Notes: a model not told the origin generated them from the letters alone. 64,000 nucleotides of DNA from Marsupella aquatica (GCA_973895155.1 OZ316895.1:14694001-14758000); one strand, 5' to 3'; numbered from the stretch's first letter, positions 35,875-48,920 are shown. Made by a program: numbers and translations.

Positions 35875-36189
35875 TCGTGCTCTGTGAGACCAAATCCTCT
35901 ACTCTACCTCGGGTTCCCGGAGATTCCCTCTTCTCATTCCCTCCTCCCTATAGCTCTTCCCTTTTCGCCTTTCCGGCCGGGGAGTTCTGTGTGCCAGCCA
36001 GGCAGGCAAGCAGCATGGCAGCTCACACTCGTCCTCACTTGCCCATCATCAGACTCTGTGTCCAGAGCAGTCCAGCCTTCCCGTCCTCTTCTCCTCCCGA
36101 CTCCCGTCCCGTCCCGTATTCCCGCGATCCCGTCATCTCGGGCCTCGGTGAGTGAGAGCCCAGTCCTCATTCCTTTCGCCATTCGTTCG

Positions 36190-38861
36190 CTAGAGCTCTC
36201 TCTCTCTCACTCTCTCACTCTCACTCTGTCTGTCTCTCGCTGTCTCCGTGTCTCTGGCTCCTCCCCCTCGGGTCTGTGCTTCGTCTCCGGCGAGCGTTAG
36301 CTACATTCTACGTTTCATCGGTCCAGGGGATTGTCGAAGGATTGAAGGTGGTGCTGGTGGTGTTGATTATGCGGCATTTTTGAGGAGAGGAGAGGAGAGG
36401 AGGTGGTTTGTAGAGGTGACTTTGTATTATTACTACGAAGACGAGTGGGCGTGGAGGGAGCGAGGGAGTGATTGACTGTAAGAGGACGCGGAATCGAGCA
36501 GAGTGAGAAAAGACCGCGGTGGCTGGCCGGGTCGTTGTGCGCTTTCCCGTGAAGAGTTTGGTTGTGTGTGAGTAGGAGTGTCCGTTGATTGGTGGTGGTG
36601 CTGGGGAACAGGGCGAGGAGGACGTGGAGGGGGAGGGCATTCGCGTCGGTGGTGTGGTGGCGATTGATTTGTACTGCACTGGAGTTTTGGTTTTCGTGGA
36701 GCGCATTTTGGAGGAGAGTCTGGGACGGAATTGGTCTTGGAGTCTTGGATAATTGGACGGTGGGAGCCTGGCTAGAGTGAGTGAGTTTGTGCCAGTCGTC
36801 GGTGGCGCTGCTGCTGCTCTTGCGGTCAGTCCTGTGATCGAGGTTTGGTCATTTTCGGCGTTAGCATTTTTTGGGTGTCTACGGCGACGCGGACGTGGTA
36901 GAGCAGACGGCATCGATCGATCGATCAGCGAGCGAGCGAGCCATCAGGAGTTGGTCCGGGGAATTGAAGGGAGATACTTGCAGATTGTGGAATTGCACGG
37001 AACGTAGAATAAGCTTGCGGTCATTATTCAGCCGATCGATTTTGCTACCGGAGGAGCAGCAGGTATTGCAGCATTAAGTCGTCGGAGGATCATCAGGGAT
37101 CCAACGACCTGGAGGACTTGCTGCGGCCTAGATTGAGTTCTTCTAGTCTTCAAGAGCAAAGTTAGGGTGACTTTTTGGCGTTATTTAGGTTTGGAAGTCC
37201 AATTCGGGGAAGCGCCCCTCATGTCCTCGAGATCTCGGAACCAGTTGTGATTCAACTATCTTCCAAGTGTGATTCAACCATTCCTAAGTTGTCGATGATC
37301 GTCTCTGGTTCCGACGAGGGGATTCATCACAGTTCCAGGGGCTGAAACCGAAGTTGCCAGTTCTTTATTGGATCATCGCAAAAGGACATATTTCGGCTGT
37401 CAGTCCCACTTGAAAGCACTTGGTATGTTCCTGGACTTCCTCCCTCTCGAGTCTCATGCTTTCCTTTCTTCCGGTGCGGCTCCCTGGTCTGCTCTTTTCC
37501 GTCGGGTTGTTACCTGCTTCGCTCTTCTGTCGTTGATCAGCTCAATCAACTTTCTCTGTTCAGCTCAATTCTTACTACACCAGGAATTAGTCAATGCGTC
37601 AGAAGTCTACAGTTGTTCGTTTCGAGGCATCTCACCGGCCGGCTCAATGTGCGTCCTGCATAGTGCCGTCTCTTCTTAGTCGGCGTGTAGCTCACCGTGA
37701 GCCGCATCTACAATGCCGCTACTTAGCGACTCCATTTCATTGGGAGAAAACGGTACCGGTTGTCGCATTGCGGTACCTGTATCGTCCTTACATTATCGAA
37801 ATGAGTGCTTCAGCAATTCCTGCTTCCTTTCGCCGGACGGCGTCTGCTCTCAGCCGCATTGATTGAATTGATCAGCACCTCCTGGATTTCCAAAGTGGTT
37901 CTATGGTCACTTTGACGGAATCTGCGCTCGCCGTCTGCAGATGACGTTTGTTTCGTGTCTGTCGTCAAATTTTCCATATGTATGGGTTATCGGCAGTGCT
38001 TTGGACCATTCCTTTGGATATCTCGAAGTGATTCGTGGCAAGAATTCACTCTTCAGCTTTCATTTGTGCCGCGAAACTAGGAATCCCTCTCGACGTGCAT
38101 TATATAGGATATTTTATACTATCTGCAGATCTGCACCGTATTTGTTCTCTTGTCCTATTTGTCCCAGTTTAGACACGGAAATATAGACCTAGGGATTTCA
38201 TTGAGATCTGTGAATTACCATGTGGAGGGGTTCTTTCGGTGGTCAGGGCCGGTAGGAAACCATCGTACAGGACCCATGCTTGGTCTGATGGTGAAGTGTA
38301 ATCCGGAGTACTGGCCCAGAACCGCTTGTCCTTCTATGCATCGGCATTGGCAGGAGTGTTGAGCTCGTGCTTTCTAATGATGGCCACCTGGATGCGATCT
38401 AGAGTCCTACGATGGTTACATTTTTGCCATTGGGGCGGGCGTGTCCAAGGGGCACGGTTTACTACGGGTTTGCTGTGTTGTGTGGTTACTCAGGAGTAAA
38501 GACTGAAGGGGTTGGTGTGGCCAAGGACTAGTCCATTCTAAGCAAGGAGGCCATGACCATTTGGAAGTAGGGCTCGTCAAAGCACCGATTTGCTTCGAGC
38601 CGTTTGAATTGTTTTTGGAATTGTTTGCCTTATCTTCTGAACGGAAGAATTTTTCTGTCTGCTGCTCTAACTCGCCGTGATGTTGCGTTGTGCAGAATTG
38701 TTTTGTTGGAACTCGACTTGACAGACATATAAGGGATTTCGACCTAACGGGTCGAGTCAGCAATAACGGGGTTTTCACAATTTGAAACTGTGGGGTCCGA
38801 CCAGGCTGGCAATGGTCACGCTTTGACCGACAAGCTGACGTCGAGATCTACTCAGACCAAG
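36190..38861 (+). promoter_or_regulatory. leader region of GAE, with CT-rich patch and probable leader intron
   Basis: A pyrimidine patch at 36196-36246 (CT repeats) is typical of plant core promoters and 5' UTRs. The following 2.6 kb has no long coding frame on the plus strand. A good donor (TTG followed by GTATGT at 37423) and acceptor (TTGTGCAG ending at 38695) suggest a leader intron of about 1.27 kb, a common arrangement in highly expressed plant genes. The transcription start cannot be fixed from sequence. The 201-codon antisense frame at 36308-36913 is a by-product of composition. Confidence 0.45.
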
Positions 38862-40184
38862 ATGCCTCCAAGCGCCATGCCAGACCATTTCCCCTCCACT
38901 CCAGGGAAAGTGAAAGTGGAGCGGAGTAGTTACATTGTCAGGGTGTTCAGTCGATGGCAGAGCACTTTGTCCTCGAGGCTTTTTGGCATTTCAATAATCC
39001 TGTTCATGTTGACTTTGATGATGCTTCTACTGCGGTCGAATAGTCCCAACACTTGGGGTCTCGGTGACGGATTAGTTGGTCCTGTTCAAGCCAAATGGGG
39101 CGACATCGTGTGGCAAAGGAAAGTCCGGCAATCCTGTCATGCAAAGCGCGAGAATGGATTCGTGGTTTTGGTCACGGGAGCTGCTGGCTTTGTTGGCTCT
39201 CATGTGTCACTTGCTTTGAAGAAGAGAGGAGATGGAGTTGTTGGGCTGGACAACTTCAATAACTATTATGATCCGACTCTCAAGCGAGCTCGCGAAGGCC
39301 TTCTCGATAAGCATGGCGTCTTCGTTATTGAAGGGGATCTCAATGATGCTGACCTCTTGAAGAAGCTTTTTGACATCGTACCCTTTACGCATGTCATGCA
39401 CTTGGCAGCTCAGGCTGGGGTACGCTACGCGTTGGAGAATCCAGGCTCATACGTCCATAGCAACATTGCTGGGCTCGTCACTTTGCTGGAGGCTTGCGTG
39501 AAAGCCAACCCTCAACCGGCAATAGTGTGGGCCTCATCAAGCTCTGTCTACGGCTTGAATACCAAGGTGCCTTTCTCAGAGACCGATAGAACAGATCAAC
39601 CAGCTAGTCTTTATGCAGCCACCAAGAAGGCTGGGGAAGAATTCGCACATACTTACAACCACATTCATGGGCTTTCGATTACGGGATTGCGATTTTTCAC
39701 AGTTTATGGGCCTTGGGGGAGGCCCGACATGGCCTATTTTTCTTTCACCCGGGATATTCTCAATGGCAAGCCGATCACAATATATCAAGGAGCCAATAAC
39801 AAGGATCTTGCCAGGGACTTCACATACATTGATGACATTGTCAAAGGCTGTGTGGCGGCCTTAGATACAGCTGAGAAGAGTACAGGTAGTGGTGGGAAGA
39901 AGAAGGGCCCAGCTCAGTTCCGAATTTTCAATTTGGGTAACACAGCTCCAGTGACTGTTCCCGACCTGGTGATGTATTTAGAAAGGCATCTTAAGGTCAA
40001 AGCCAGAAAGGATCTTGTGAAAATGCCTCGCAACGGTGATGTACCGTTTACTCACGCCAATGTTACTCTTGCTAGAACGCAACTCAACTACAATCCGACG
40101 ACCAATCTGGAAGCAGGGCTGAAGAAGTTCGTGAATTGGTATAAAACGTACTACGGAGTGTCGGGTGGTAGTAGGAGAAGATGA
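38862..40184 (+). CDS. GAE: UDP-D-glucuronate 4-epimerase, Golgi membrane type
   Basis: Converts UDP-glucuronate to UDP-galacturonate, the donor for pectin synthesis, in the Golgi lumen. The single exon encodes 440 residues, the usual plant length. A short cytosolic N-terminus with the family motif PSTPGK (residues 11-16) precedes a membrane segment (about 40-57), a luminal stem, and then an extended short-chain dehydrogenase domain: TGAAGFVG (105-112) for NAD binding, SSSVYG, and the catalytic YAATK (Y251, K255). RFFTVYGPWGRPDMA and RDFTYIDDIVKGC are also characteristic. The frame is open from 38790, but only from a GTG; the first ATG is at 38862 (a second at 38877), and starting there gives a normal GAE N-terminus. 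No defects are seen. Confidence 0.97.
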   Translation: MPPSAMPDHFPSTPGKVKVERSSYIVRVFSRWQSTLSSRLFGISIILFMLTLMMLLLRSNSPNTWGLGDGLVGPVQAKWGDIVWQRKVRQSCHAKRENGFVVLVTGAAGFVGSHVSLALKKRGDGVVGLDNFNNYYDPTLKRAREGLLDKHGVFVIEGDLNDADLLKKLFDIVPFTHVMHLAAQAGVRYALENPGSYVHSNIAGLVTLLEACVKANPQPAIVWASSSSVYGLNTKVPFSETDRTDQPASLYAATKKAGEEFAHTYNHIHGLSITGLRFFTVYGPWGRPDMAYFSFTRDILNGKPITIYQGANNKDLARDFTYIDDIVKGCVAALDTAEKSTGSGGKKKGPAQFRIFNLGNTAPVTVPDLVMYLERHLKVKARKDLVKMPRNGDVPFTHANVTLARTQLNYNPTTNLEAGLKKFVNWYKTYYGVSGGSRRR

Positions 40185-43100
40185 CGAGGATCAATTTCGA
40201 GAGCAGCAAGTGACACTAGTCAGCGTGATCTTCTTTCGAAGTTTTTCCCTTGCAGGAGATTCGAGACAATCTTGTCGATATGGCAGTCAACACATTTATG
40301 AGACATAGTTAGCAACAAATTGCAATAAGAGCTTTCATTCTTTCAACCACTGAGGACTTGGGTTGTGAGGATTTGCATCCCTGCCGAGCAAAAGTTTTCC
40401 TTCTCGTAAACAAACAGTCGTAAGCAAGTAGGAATGTTGTCGCCAGTGACCAGGTTCTCGTTTCGTTTTTGTCGATGGCCTGATGACGGTCCGGACGATT
40501 GGTAGTCGTTGATACAGTTGAGCTGAGTCAATATGTCAAATAATCTCTTGTGTAAAAACTCTTTGGCTCGCTTCAAATCTCTTCCGTATGTACCATGTGG
40601 GCTCCTCAATTTTTGCAAGGAGTACTTACTACTGTGTCTGTGCCTAACATTTTCGCACAGTCTCAGTATCATGAATTGATCTCCTTCGTCTCTATATCTA
40701 ATTTCCAGTGTCCTTGACATGTCGGCAGCGCACTGTTTATGATGAATATGGTTATCGCCTTGAGCTAAATTTCTCTGCCCTGTTGCCACGTGTACAAAAC
40801 CACTTCGCTGGGATCGAACAGTATAATATGATGGTCTCTTCTATCAAGTTTGAGCAATAATTTCGTCTTGTGTCTAAATTTCTAATCTTTTGCACCAGCT
40901 CTTTTATTCGTATATGTCGTTCATCGCGGTGTTTTGTAGCAAGCCAAATTCTTAGTTAGGAGCCATTTGTTGCTTAATCGTTAACTGTCTGCGAACGCAT
41001 TTCCTCTTGTAACGATCTGGATTGGATCGGTTCATCCTCGAGCTGGTATTGCTCCCGCTGTATCACTCCTGTTCAAGACGAGAGCTGATTTAATGACCTC
41101 AAAGCGACTGCAACAGATGCCGCGTTTAGACCCTCTTTGTTAGGCTCATGGCTCCGCACCAGGGCGAAGATGCCATTACAGTTGAAATTGAACTGAGTTG
41201 AGGATTTGTCTATTCAATCTTGTTTGTGGCTGACATTTTCATTACATGACTCCGTACTATCACTCCGTACTCACTCGACCATTGTCATCTTTCTGACCAA
41301 GATCCATCCATATGAAGGCTTCTCACATGGACTCGATACCGGATTACCTGGTCTTGATATAAGATCAATTTCTTCCCTCCAGCTGCAAAAAAATTACTAC
41401 TTATACTTGACTTTCCCTTGGGCTCTGATTGTCGGTGTGAAAGTTGCCATTCCAATCCCTTGTCATCTGTACCACGTACCTGACAATTCCTTGCTCGCCC
41501 GTGTACTTCTCGATTTGCGGATATGTCGTGGCCCAGCTGCGTTACTTTCTCTGTAATAAAGTTGCCGGTGATCAGCTTGCTCTCATCACAGACAGGTGGG
41601 CGTTGGATTCCACGAGGATGCGCAAAGGGCCCTGACTGCCGAAAGCACTTTCGATGCTTTTAATACATAGATTCAAGTCATCTTTTACAAGGTAACCAAA
41701 ACCATGAGCTCGCAAGCTGCTCCTCGATGCATGAATGTCGAGTCGAAGTGCTGTAGTATCTATCTATCCTCCATACACCTATTATTGATTGGGCTTCTCC
41801 CTCACATGCTAGACCATCCGCCCGTGGGCCGCATGATGGTGAGCCGGATAGGTTGGTAAGTAGGATGGCAGGATCTCCGTGAACGCGTGTGGCCCGAGGC
41901 GGCAAGCAAGTACGAGGGAAATGATGAAAGCTTCAACCTCCGTGTTTGTCTCGATGGTCGGCCAGGCGATTGGTTCAGCATCACACCATCCGCATTGCAG
42001 GCAGAGGAGAATTTGATACCTCGCTCAACCCTTTGGAAGGAGCGACAGGTACATTACCCAATACCGGGTTTCTTGATAAGACCCAAATTCCCACTTCATC
42101 ATTCTCGTCAGCTTTTCTATCATGTTGTTGCAGGTTCTCTCACATGCGACGTACCGTGCTCGATTAAGTTGTTGGTTGACTTCTCTCGTGCTCGATTCGT
42201 GGACGAGAGGTAGGAAACGATAACGGTATCGTTATGTGGGGTGTGGAGAATTTAATAGAGAAGGTAAAGAATCAACGAATTGGGTTTCGGTGTGCTGGCC
42301 AGGGGATGACACCGGGACCTCCTTTCAGTCTAGTAGGTGACCCTCCATTTTACTTCCCACCAAACTTGTGAACCCTTTGCTTTGTAGTTTCATTCAAGGT
42401 TGTGGGCATCTTTGTTCTTTATTTTCACTAGCCTGATTCCCCATTCTTTGAACCTGACCAGAGATGAAGACAAAAAGGATTTCATGCTATTTTCCTTTCA
42501 ACTTTGCCCATATCCCTGTTGTTTTGTCCACTCACACCTTCAGTTTCGTCCTTATTCAGAGTTAGGCTATGGAAAGTAGCTTTGCATCATGCTTTACTAA
42601 TAAGATGTCCACCAAACTTGTGAATTTTACTTGAAGCTAAAGCCACAATGGACCTACAAGGTGTCTCTGGCCATCCCATGGATTGTGATTGGGAGAGTAA
42701 TCACTTTACACCTAATCATGAGAGAATTTGGTTGCACATGGATGATGAAACATTCTAGTTGGCTGTTTACTTGCAATTTTTGTTAGGGTAAGGCGATTGT
42801 GAATCTAAAAGTCAATTGTCCACCTGGACGGGCTGGACTGAAGGTTCACAATTTTTATGTATGTTTGAAATGTTAGGTAGTTGTGTAGTTGCAACTTTTG
42901 AAAGTGCTCCTTGCAACTAGAGCAACACTCTTTTAAAAATAGTGTTTCATGTAGCTCCGCAACGACAAAATGACTCGAACTACTCCTTGTAATAAGGACA
43001 ATGCGCTTTGAAAAATAGGATTTCGTAACAATGCTACTGCAAATTAAAATCTCCCGTAGCTCTGCAAGGGCAAAATTACTTGAACTACTCCTTGTAAAAA

Positions 43101-45278
43101 GAGCAAAGTTCTCTAAAAGTTATTCTGCAACAACATTCTCTCAGGTAGTACAAGCACTTCACAAATATCATTGCCTTAGAATCAAGGCTATGTGTACAAA
43201 TGCCCTTGAATGAAAATCTGTGTATCCACTTTTCCTATCCGCCAAGCTTGTGAACCTTAATTTGTATTTTCATTGAAGGTTGTGGGCCATTTGTTTTTCC
43301 CTTTCCTGTGCCCCAAACGGCCGACCAAACTGGTCAAAATTACTTAGCTGCCCGTGAAACTAACTAAACTACCAGGCCTGCCCCCATTGGTACATGGGAG
43401 GCTTGACCAGACTAGCCTAACCCAAGATGACACATAATTGGTATGTGGACACATAAAGGCTTGTAACTTGTCCAAGCTAACCCCTTCCAACCATAAATGC
43501 GGGGGAAATGCGGGGAAACAAATGGGCTAGGTTTTGCTTACAGACAATAGCCTGCACCTGTGTCCTGGTGAATGGTGGAGGGGAGCCTGGTCTGCGTGAA
43601 GGTACAGTTGCAGGGGTTAACACAGGTGAACGGCAAGCCTCCATGTGTCCACAAACCAATTGCATGTCATATCAGGTTACTCTAGTCAAGGTAGGCCAAT
43701 CCACATAAGAGATGGGCGCAACATGATAGTTAGATTATTTTTGGGCAGATTAATGATTTCAATCAGTTTGGGGGATAGGATAGTAAAAAAACACTATGGG
43801 CCATAATCTCCTCACCAACTTGGCCAGGGGATTGGTTCACTTTAAGTCTATGTGATAATTTCATAACCCCCTGTTCTCATTTCTGTTGTGTAGCAAAGGT
43901 GGAGTTTTGGCCCCTGATTTGTTCACTTTGGGACCCTGGCTTACCTCCCTCTCCCTCCCGGCATTGTTGCATCCTCCAAAGATCATCATTTACTGATGGG
44001 TAGATAGTATTTTAGTTTCACGGCAAAAAGAAGATGATTAGATGAATACTAGCCTGATTACCAGTTCCTTTCACATAAATAGGGATGTAAAAAATGAACT
44101 TTGCAAAAAAAAAGGATTCCATGTATTTCCAGTGCATCTTTGCTCCTATCCTTGTTTTGTTGTATGAACCCCCACTGGCAGCCATGCCCTCACTTAGAGT
44201 TATGATGTAGAGTTTTCACTCTAGACAGTAGGCCCATGGAGTAGCTTCCCACTTTCGACCATGCCCTCACTTAGAGTTACAATCGAGAGTATTCACTCTA
44301 GAAACTCTAGACAGTTGGCCCATGGAGTAACTTTGGATTGCGCTATATGAGTTAGATGGCCAAATAATTGCATGAGGGAGAGACTGAGGGAGAGACTAAG
44401 GTCTTGATAAGCCAAAACATGGGTAGCTAAGCATTGGCAAACAAATAACTATTGGATAAAGGAAAGACTAATAAGTTATATAGTTCGTATCACAGGCATA
44501 AGCTTTAGTATAGTACTATAAAACAGGTCAGTTCAGCAAATAATGCTGCATTGCTGCCTACCCTTGTTTGTCACAACATGGGCAAAAGGGGGGTCAATGG
44601 AATCAACTCTTAGGTACAGAGTACATCACTATATTCATTAAAACTGAAATTATAAAGGATATAGGGAAATTTGGCGATTTAAAAACATAGTTTTAGGCAT
44701 GAATATTGTAAATTTGGAAGATGAAAAATGAAAATTCAAGCATCATTAAATGTAAATTTGGGGACAAAAAAATGAAATTTTGGGAAAGTAAAATATTAAA
44801 TTGGATGATATTAAAAAACATTTGGGTGATAAAAGTGTTCATTTGGTTGGAAAATAGATAGAATCTAGTAATAACATATAAGCTTGGATAGCATCTATAT
44901 TCAAAACATTTAGCTTGAGTAAGATATCTAACTAAGCACCAATACAATGGAATGACTATAGTGTCTAGACAAAGTTAACTAGGATGATATCCAACCTACT
45001 AGAAGGAATGAAATGGCATCATTTTCTAGAATTAAAATATACTAAGACAAATAAAATAATAATTATAAGAAAGTCCATTCAATAGCTTTGAGAGATCATA
45101 GAGTATTAATTTGATTGTCTTGTTCTCTCACTTTAGACCAACGCATGGAAATCAACTCGACCCTCTTAATCACAAGTCATTTGAGTGGAGACTTGTAACC
45201 TACGAGTTCTATCAATCTACTCATCAATTATACCTTCCATGTAAATTTTGAGAGTTTTCAAAACATTCTTAGGAATTG
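40185..45278. other. intergenic region downstream of GAE
   Basis: No supportable gene. The first part is presumably the GAE 3' UTR. It contains a direct repeat pair of about 60 bases (near 42362 and 43239, both with CTTGTGAACC and AAGGTTGTGGGC), a degenerate tandem repeat of about 100 bases (42945-43120, units with GTAGCTC-GCAA and CGAACTACTCCTTGTAA or similar), a duplicated segment at 44183-44330 (both units with TGCCCTCACTTAGAGTTA) and an AT-rich repeat at 44754-44850. Confidence 0.45.
44754..44850 (+). repeat. AT-rich degenerate repeat of about 22 bases (left flank)
   Basis: About five imperfect units of 21-23 bases, each with a core near ATTTGGG or TTTTGGG followed by an A-rich stretch. 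A similar array in the same orientation occurs at 57242-57375. Both contain ACATTTGGGTGA. The two arrays bracket the two unusual genes between them. Confidence 0.5.
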
Positions 45279-48200
45279 TCAAACCTCTATCCATAATATT
45301 TTGTTCTTTAGCACCTGACTTAAACCCATACATTGCAGAATTTGCAAACTGCCAACTTTGAGTAACATTGTCAAACCCAGGATCCAGCTCCCAAGTCTTA
45401 GTGGTTTGAAAGCAACGTTCATATCGAACATCATCCTTCCATGTTTAGGCCTCCACCATTGTACTTGGAACATAGGAGCATTCCTAAGAGGAATGCTCTC
45501 AACAGACGTTGAAGAAGACCCTTCAATATGTTGCAAATCTGTTGAGGGAACCTCATGGTTTGGATCCACACCACCCAAAGCTCGAACCAACCAGAAACGC
45601 CCTTTGCCATTCTCCTGTTCCCATTCATCCTCTGGACGTAAAAATACAAAGTGACCTTCTTGAATATCTTGTAGAGGAATCCAACGTGCAGGTTCTCGCT
45701 CTTGTCGTGCACCAACAAAGGGTGCAGCTTGATCTTCCATCTCTTCCATGTACTCATTTTGAAGGTCCATCATCTCTGGATTTTGAGAAGGTTCACTTGA
45801 CGGCTGAGATGTCCCCAAAATCATCTTGTAACTTGTGCCATGGTTAGTCTTTGGCCAAAAATCAGTTGTCAATGGCAAATGTCTTTCCTCCTCCCCTTCT
45901 ATTGTAAGTTCCTCGGACAGTGCTTGCACAAGATTCTCCCAATATTTGACCAGAGGAAATCTCTCTTTATATGCTGCAGAGGTCTCATCCTTACAACTTT
46001 TCTTCAAGAAATCAATATAGCGATTAAGGAATGGGATGATTTCTCCAGCCGTCTTTTGTACATCCCCAGATATAGGTTTTGCAAATGGTTGGCCTTCCGG
46101 TAAAATGAGCGCATTTGTGATGGGATCAGTTCTCCAAATGGACCTCCCCATTGCCGGAAGCCAAGGTTGCTTGACATGTGCTTTATATTGATACACTGGC
46201 ACATTATCCCTCATGGAGAAAAGAAATGCCACTGGTTTTGAGTGACCTTCTATCTCTTTCACCTGGAAAGTTTTCAAATACTCCTTGTAAGATGCAACCT
46301 CTTGAATCAATCGTGGTACATGATGAATGCTTTCACACTCCCAAACCTCAGCCATCAACCCCAAGAGGGTAGCAACCTCTTTGTATCTGACCTGTTTGGA
46401 TACTTGAGAAAATAATGCATCCACGTCTTCATGGGTGTGGCCAACCATGAGGAATGACATTTGCACAGTTTCAAACACCCCCCTGCTAACAAGCTCAATG
46501 CAAAATGCCATCACATATTGATTTTTGTTATCTTTCCCTGAATTGTCCATTTGCAACGTTAGGTGCCTTGGTAAGGGCTTGAAAGAGCCCCTAGTAGTCT
46601 CAGGATCATCCTTAGAACCAACATCCACTATGGTTGACTTTTTAGTCTCCTGACCATCTTCAATGCCTTGAAATCGAACAATTGAAACATTTTTGGGTTC
46701 CAAGTAACCGGCCAGAAATGCTTCAAAGTCTAGAAGGGACTGAAATATTGGCCTAGTTGCATTCCAATTCAATCCCTCAAGAAGGTCTCCAGTTTTGTCT
46801 CCTGTGTAATCTTCCAAATCTCGGAGGCATTTGGCCAAAGATGTCACGGTAAAGTCTGCATCTCTAGGCCAAAGTCCAGTCAAACTGAAATGTGCATACA
46901 CTCCAGGATCTCTTCCATGGGTTAACATCCCAGTAAGAGCAATAGGCAAAGGCTGACCACTACCAGAGAGGGATTTTGGAGTGGGGACCAACCTGGGGAT
47001 CCAAGTCTTGGCTTGATCCATCTTATCGTGAATAATGCAAAGATAGTTTTGAGGATCCTTCTTTGCAAGAACCCTATGAGCATAGTAAACATATCTTCTT
47101 GACATTTGTTCACGAAGATGTCGCGCTCTTTTCTCTTCAATCTCTGCACGCTCTTTTTTTCTCTTCTCCCGCATCAATTGATCTTTGAACTCAGTGCAAA
47201 ATGTGCACTTGGCAAATGCACTTCCCTTGTGAAAGTCAAAATTATCAAATGAGTTTTTCCAGATGTTGTACATAGTAACTTCAGTAACCTTAGCAAACCC
47301 ATCTAATTCCATCTTGGTGAACACCTCTTGGAAAATCTTCTTCTTAGTAAAAGAAGATGGGAGCCGATATTCAATAGTGTCAGTGCCGTTGGACCCACCA
47401 TAGGGAAGATGTGGCATTGGTTCCCCATTTTGGATTAAAATGGACTCCAACAAGGCGCGAGCGTGCAAAGTGCTTGATCGTGTCTTCCGTTGTCCCTGAT
47501 TTCCATGGAAACCAATTGTGCAACCAGCTTCGTATTGATTTTTGTAGTCATAGTACTTTGTTGTATTGAACCCATGCATTTTAATAAATGCATCTTTACA
47601 AACCACACGTCCCTTTAGAACAAAAAATCCCTTTCTCTTGACTTGCTCCTCTCTACACCCAAAGAGACTAAAGATGTGACTTGTTTTGTTGTCACTTGAC
47701 ATTCCATGGTATTCCCTCCTCATTGCCTCTAAGTCCTCCCTGGGCATGTTCAAGCAACACTTCAGCTTGCAACAACCTTCTCTTTGGATGGAATCAATGG
47801 ACTCCTCGTTAATTTTCAAAAGTGCCCTCGACTCCAAATGCCTTTTCTTCCTCTCCTCAAGATCAACTTTTGTCCTCCTAATGAAATTGTATGGTCTTTT
47901 TGTAGGTTTACCATCACCATCCGAATCCGGATCGCCCTTAGTTCGACCCGACTCCATCCACTTCTCTGAAACTTCCTCAAGGATATCCCCAAGAAACCTT
48001 TGAGACGAAATCAATAGAAGGGATTTGATTTCCCACCTCACCAAGCCAGGGGTACCAACACGGATATTTGGAAATAATCCGGGTTCATTGATATTCACAA
48101 CAGCAACACCAACATGATCTGCACCAAGAAGTTCATCGTCAACGGCACCTGTTTCAAATGGGACCGTGATAACACCTGTTGCAACCTTTCGACAACGAGA

Positions 48201-48296
48201 AGCGTCATACAAATCAACCTCCTCCGCCATCCAGTTGGAACGTAGTGTAAAATCTTTTAATGGAAGATCATTGAAAATATTTGAACTACCAAACAC
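45279..48296 (-). pseudogene. transposase-like protein with RNase-H-type core (DUF7869-like), main part
   Basis: 1005 codons, in frame with 48306-48920 upstream across one TGA (48306-48308), so the two make one broken protein of about 1212 residues. The frame here starts at a GTG only because of that stop. Features: a third copy of a module also found twice upstream; a central basic and Cys-containing region (KCTFCTEF); a Lys/Glu-rich helix; and a core with LQMDNSGKDNKNQ (about residues 580-592) and FLMVGHTHEDVDALFSQ (about 615-630). These acidic motifs match the RNase-H-fold family I know as DUF7869, common in algae, mosses and other eukaryotes and often repetitive, which suggests a transposase origin. 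A third catalytic acidic residue is not clear. The C-terminal 200 residues are unassigned. TGA could be a decayed CGA. Confidence 0.6.
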
Positions 48297-48305
48297 GCCA
48301 AAATC

Positions 48306-48920
48306 TCAAAGAGTGCCCTTTCTAGAAACATGCGCAACATCCCAGATAACCCAGGTATGCAAGGCCTCTGCTATTGTATCAGCTCCAGGGTGCGAGTATG
48401 ACAATTTTTGATTTCCCTTAACAATATCAGATATTCTTATACTGATGCGACCAACCCCGAGTGTTTCAGTATGACAAATATCCATCGGATTTGTCTTGAA
48501 AACAACTCCATTTGCAACCAACTGATCAAAAATGAACATCTGAACTTCATCCCCTTCCTTGAACACGTCCTCTTCAACCCTTGCATCAATTTTGGATTTA
48601 TCATTTCCAGCATCTCCAGCCAAAGAGAAATCATCGACATTGATTCTTCGGTGCTGAGTTGATGACCTCAAGTATGCCAATGCACAATCCCAAATCACGC
48701 AGGAGTCAATTGCCTCAGCCAATGTAGAAAATTTGGGCAAAGGAAATGGAAGTTGACGCGATCCATCAAAACACTTTTCGATCAATACCCCAATTCGATT
48801 GTCCCCTAGACAAATGTTCTGTATAGTATCCTGGGGGTCAACCTTTTGAACTATCCCAATTGCCGTTTCAAATCCATCAATCACCAATGACACTTCATCC
48901 CCTCGTGTAAAATTGATCAT
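48306..48920 (-). pseudogene. N-terminal part of the transposase-like protein: two repeated modules
   Basis: 204 codons from ATG at 48918-48920 to TGA. It contains two copies of a roughly 80-residue module: G-D-E-V-x-hydrophobic strands, then G-x-x-x-K-x-(D/N)-P, a G-x-x-R-(I/V)-x-(V/I)-x-I segment, a Pro/Ser stretch, and T-(L/I)-A-E-A-x-x-(S/T)-x-V-I-W-D. A third, weaker copy lies beyond the stop (EEVDLYD onward). The pattern recalls beta-rich DUF8039-like domains of plant transposon proteins, but the match is only by eye. The reading frame continues through the TGA, so this is not a separate gene. Confidence 0.55.

Larger units (their letters stand above)
26500..36189. other. long AT-rich intergenic region
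   Basis: Nearly 10 kb without a supportable gene. It contains a TC microsatellite (30361-30410), tandem duplications (31683-31806 and 34716-34852), a dispersed pair near 28990 and 29110 (both with CACAACCCTTTAC), and a duplicated protein-like segment (35391-35485 and 35781-35874). A stretch at 30490-30715 ending in A-rich sequence could be a fragment of a non-LTR element, but I see no domain. Confidence 0.45.

Noticed and set aside
36308-36913. 201-codon minus-strand frame opposite the GAE leader
   Set aside because: Composition is Pro/Thr/Arg-rich with no motif; it mirrors GC-rich, repeat-rich leader sequence on the other strand.
38790-38861. N-terminal extension of GAE from 38790
   Set aside because: It would have to start at GTG. 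The first ATG at 38862 gives the usual GAE N-terminus.
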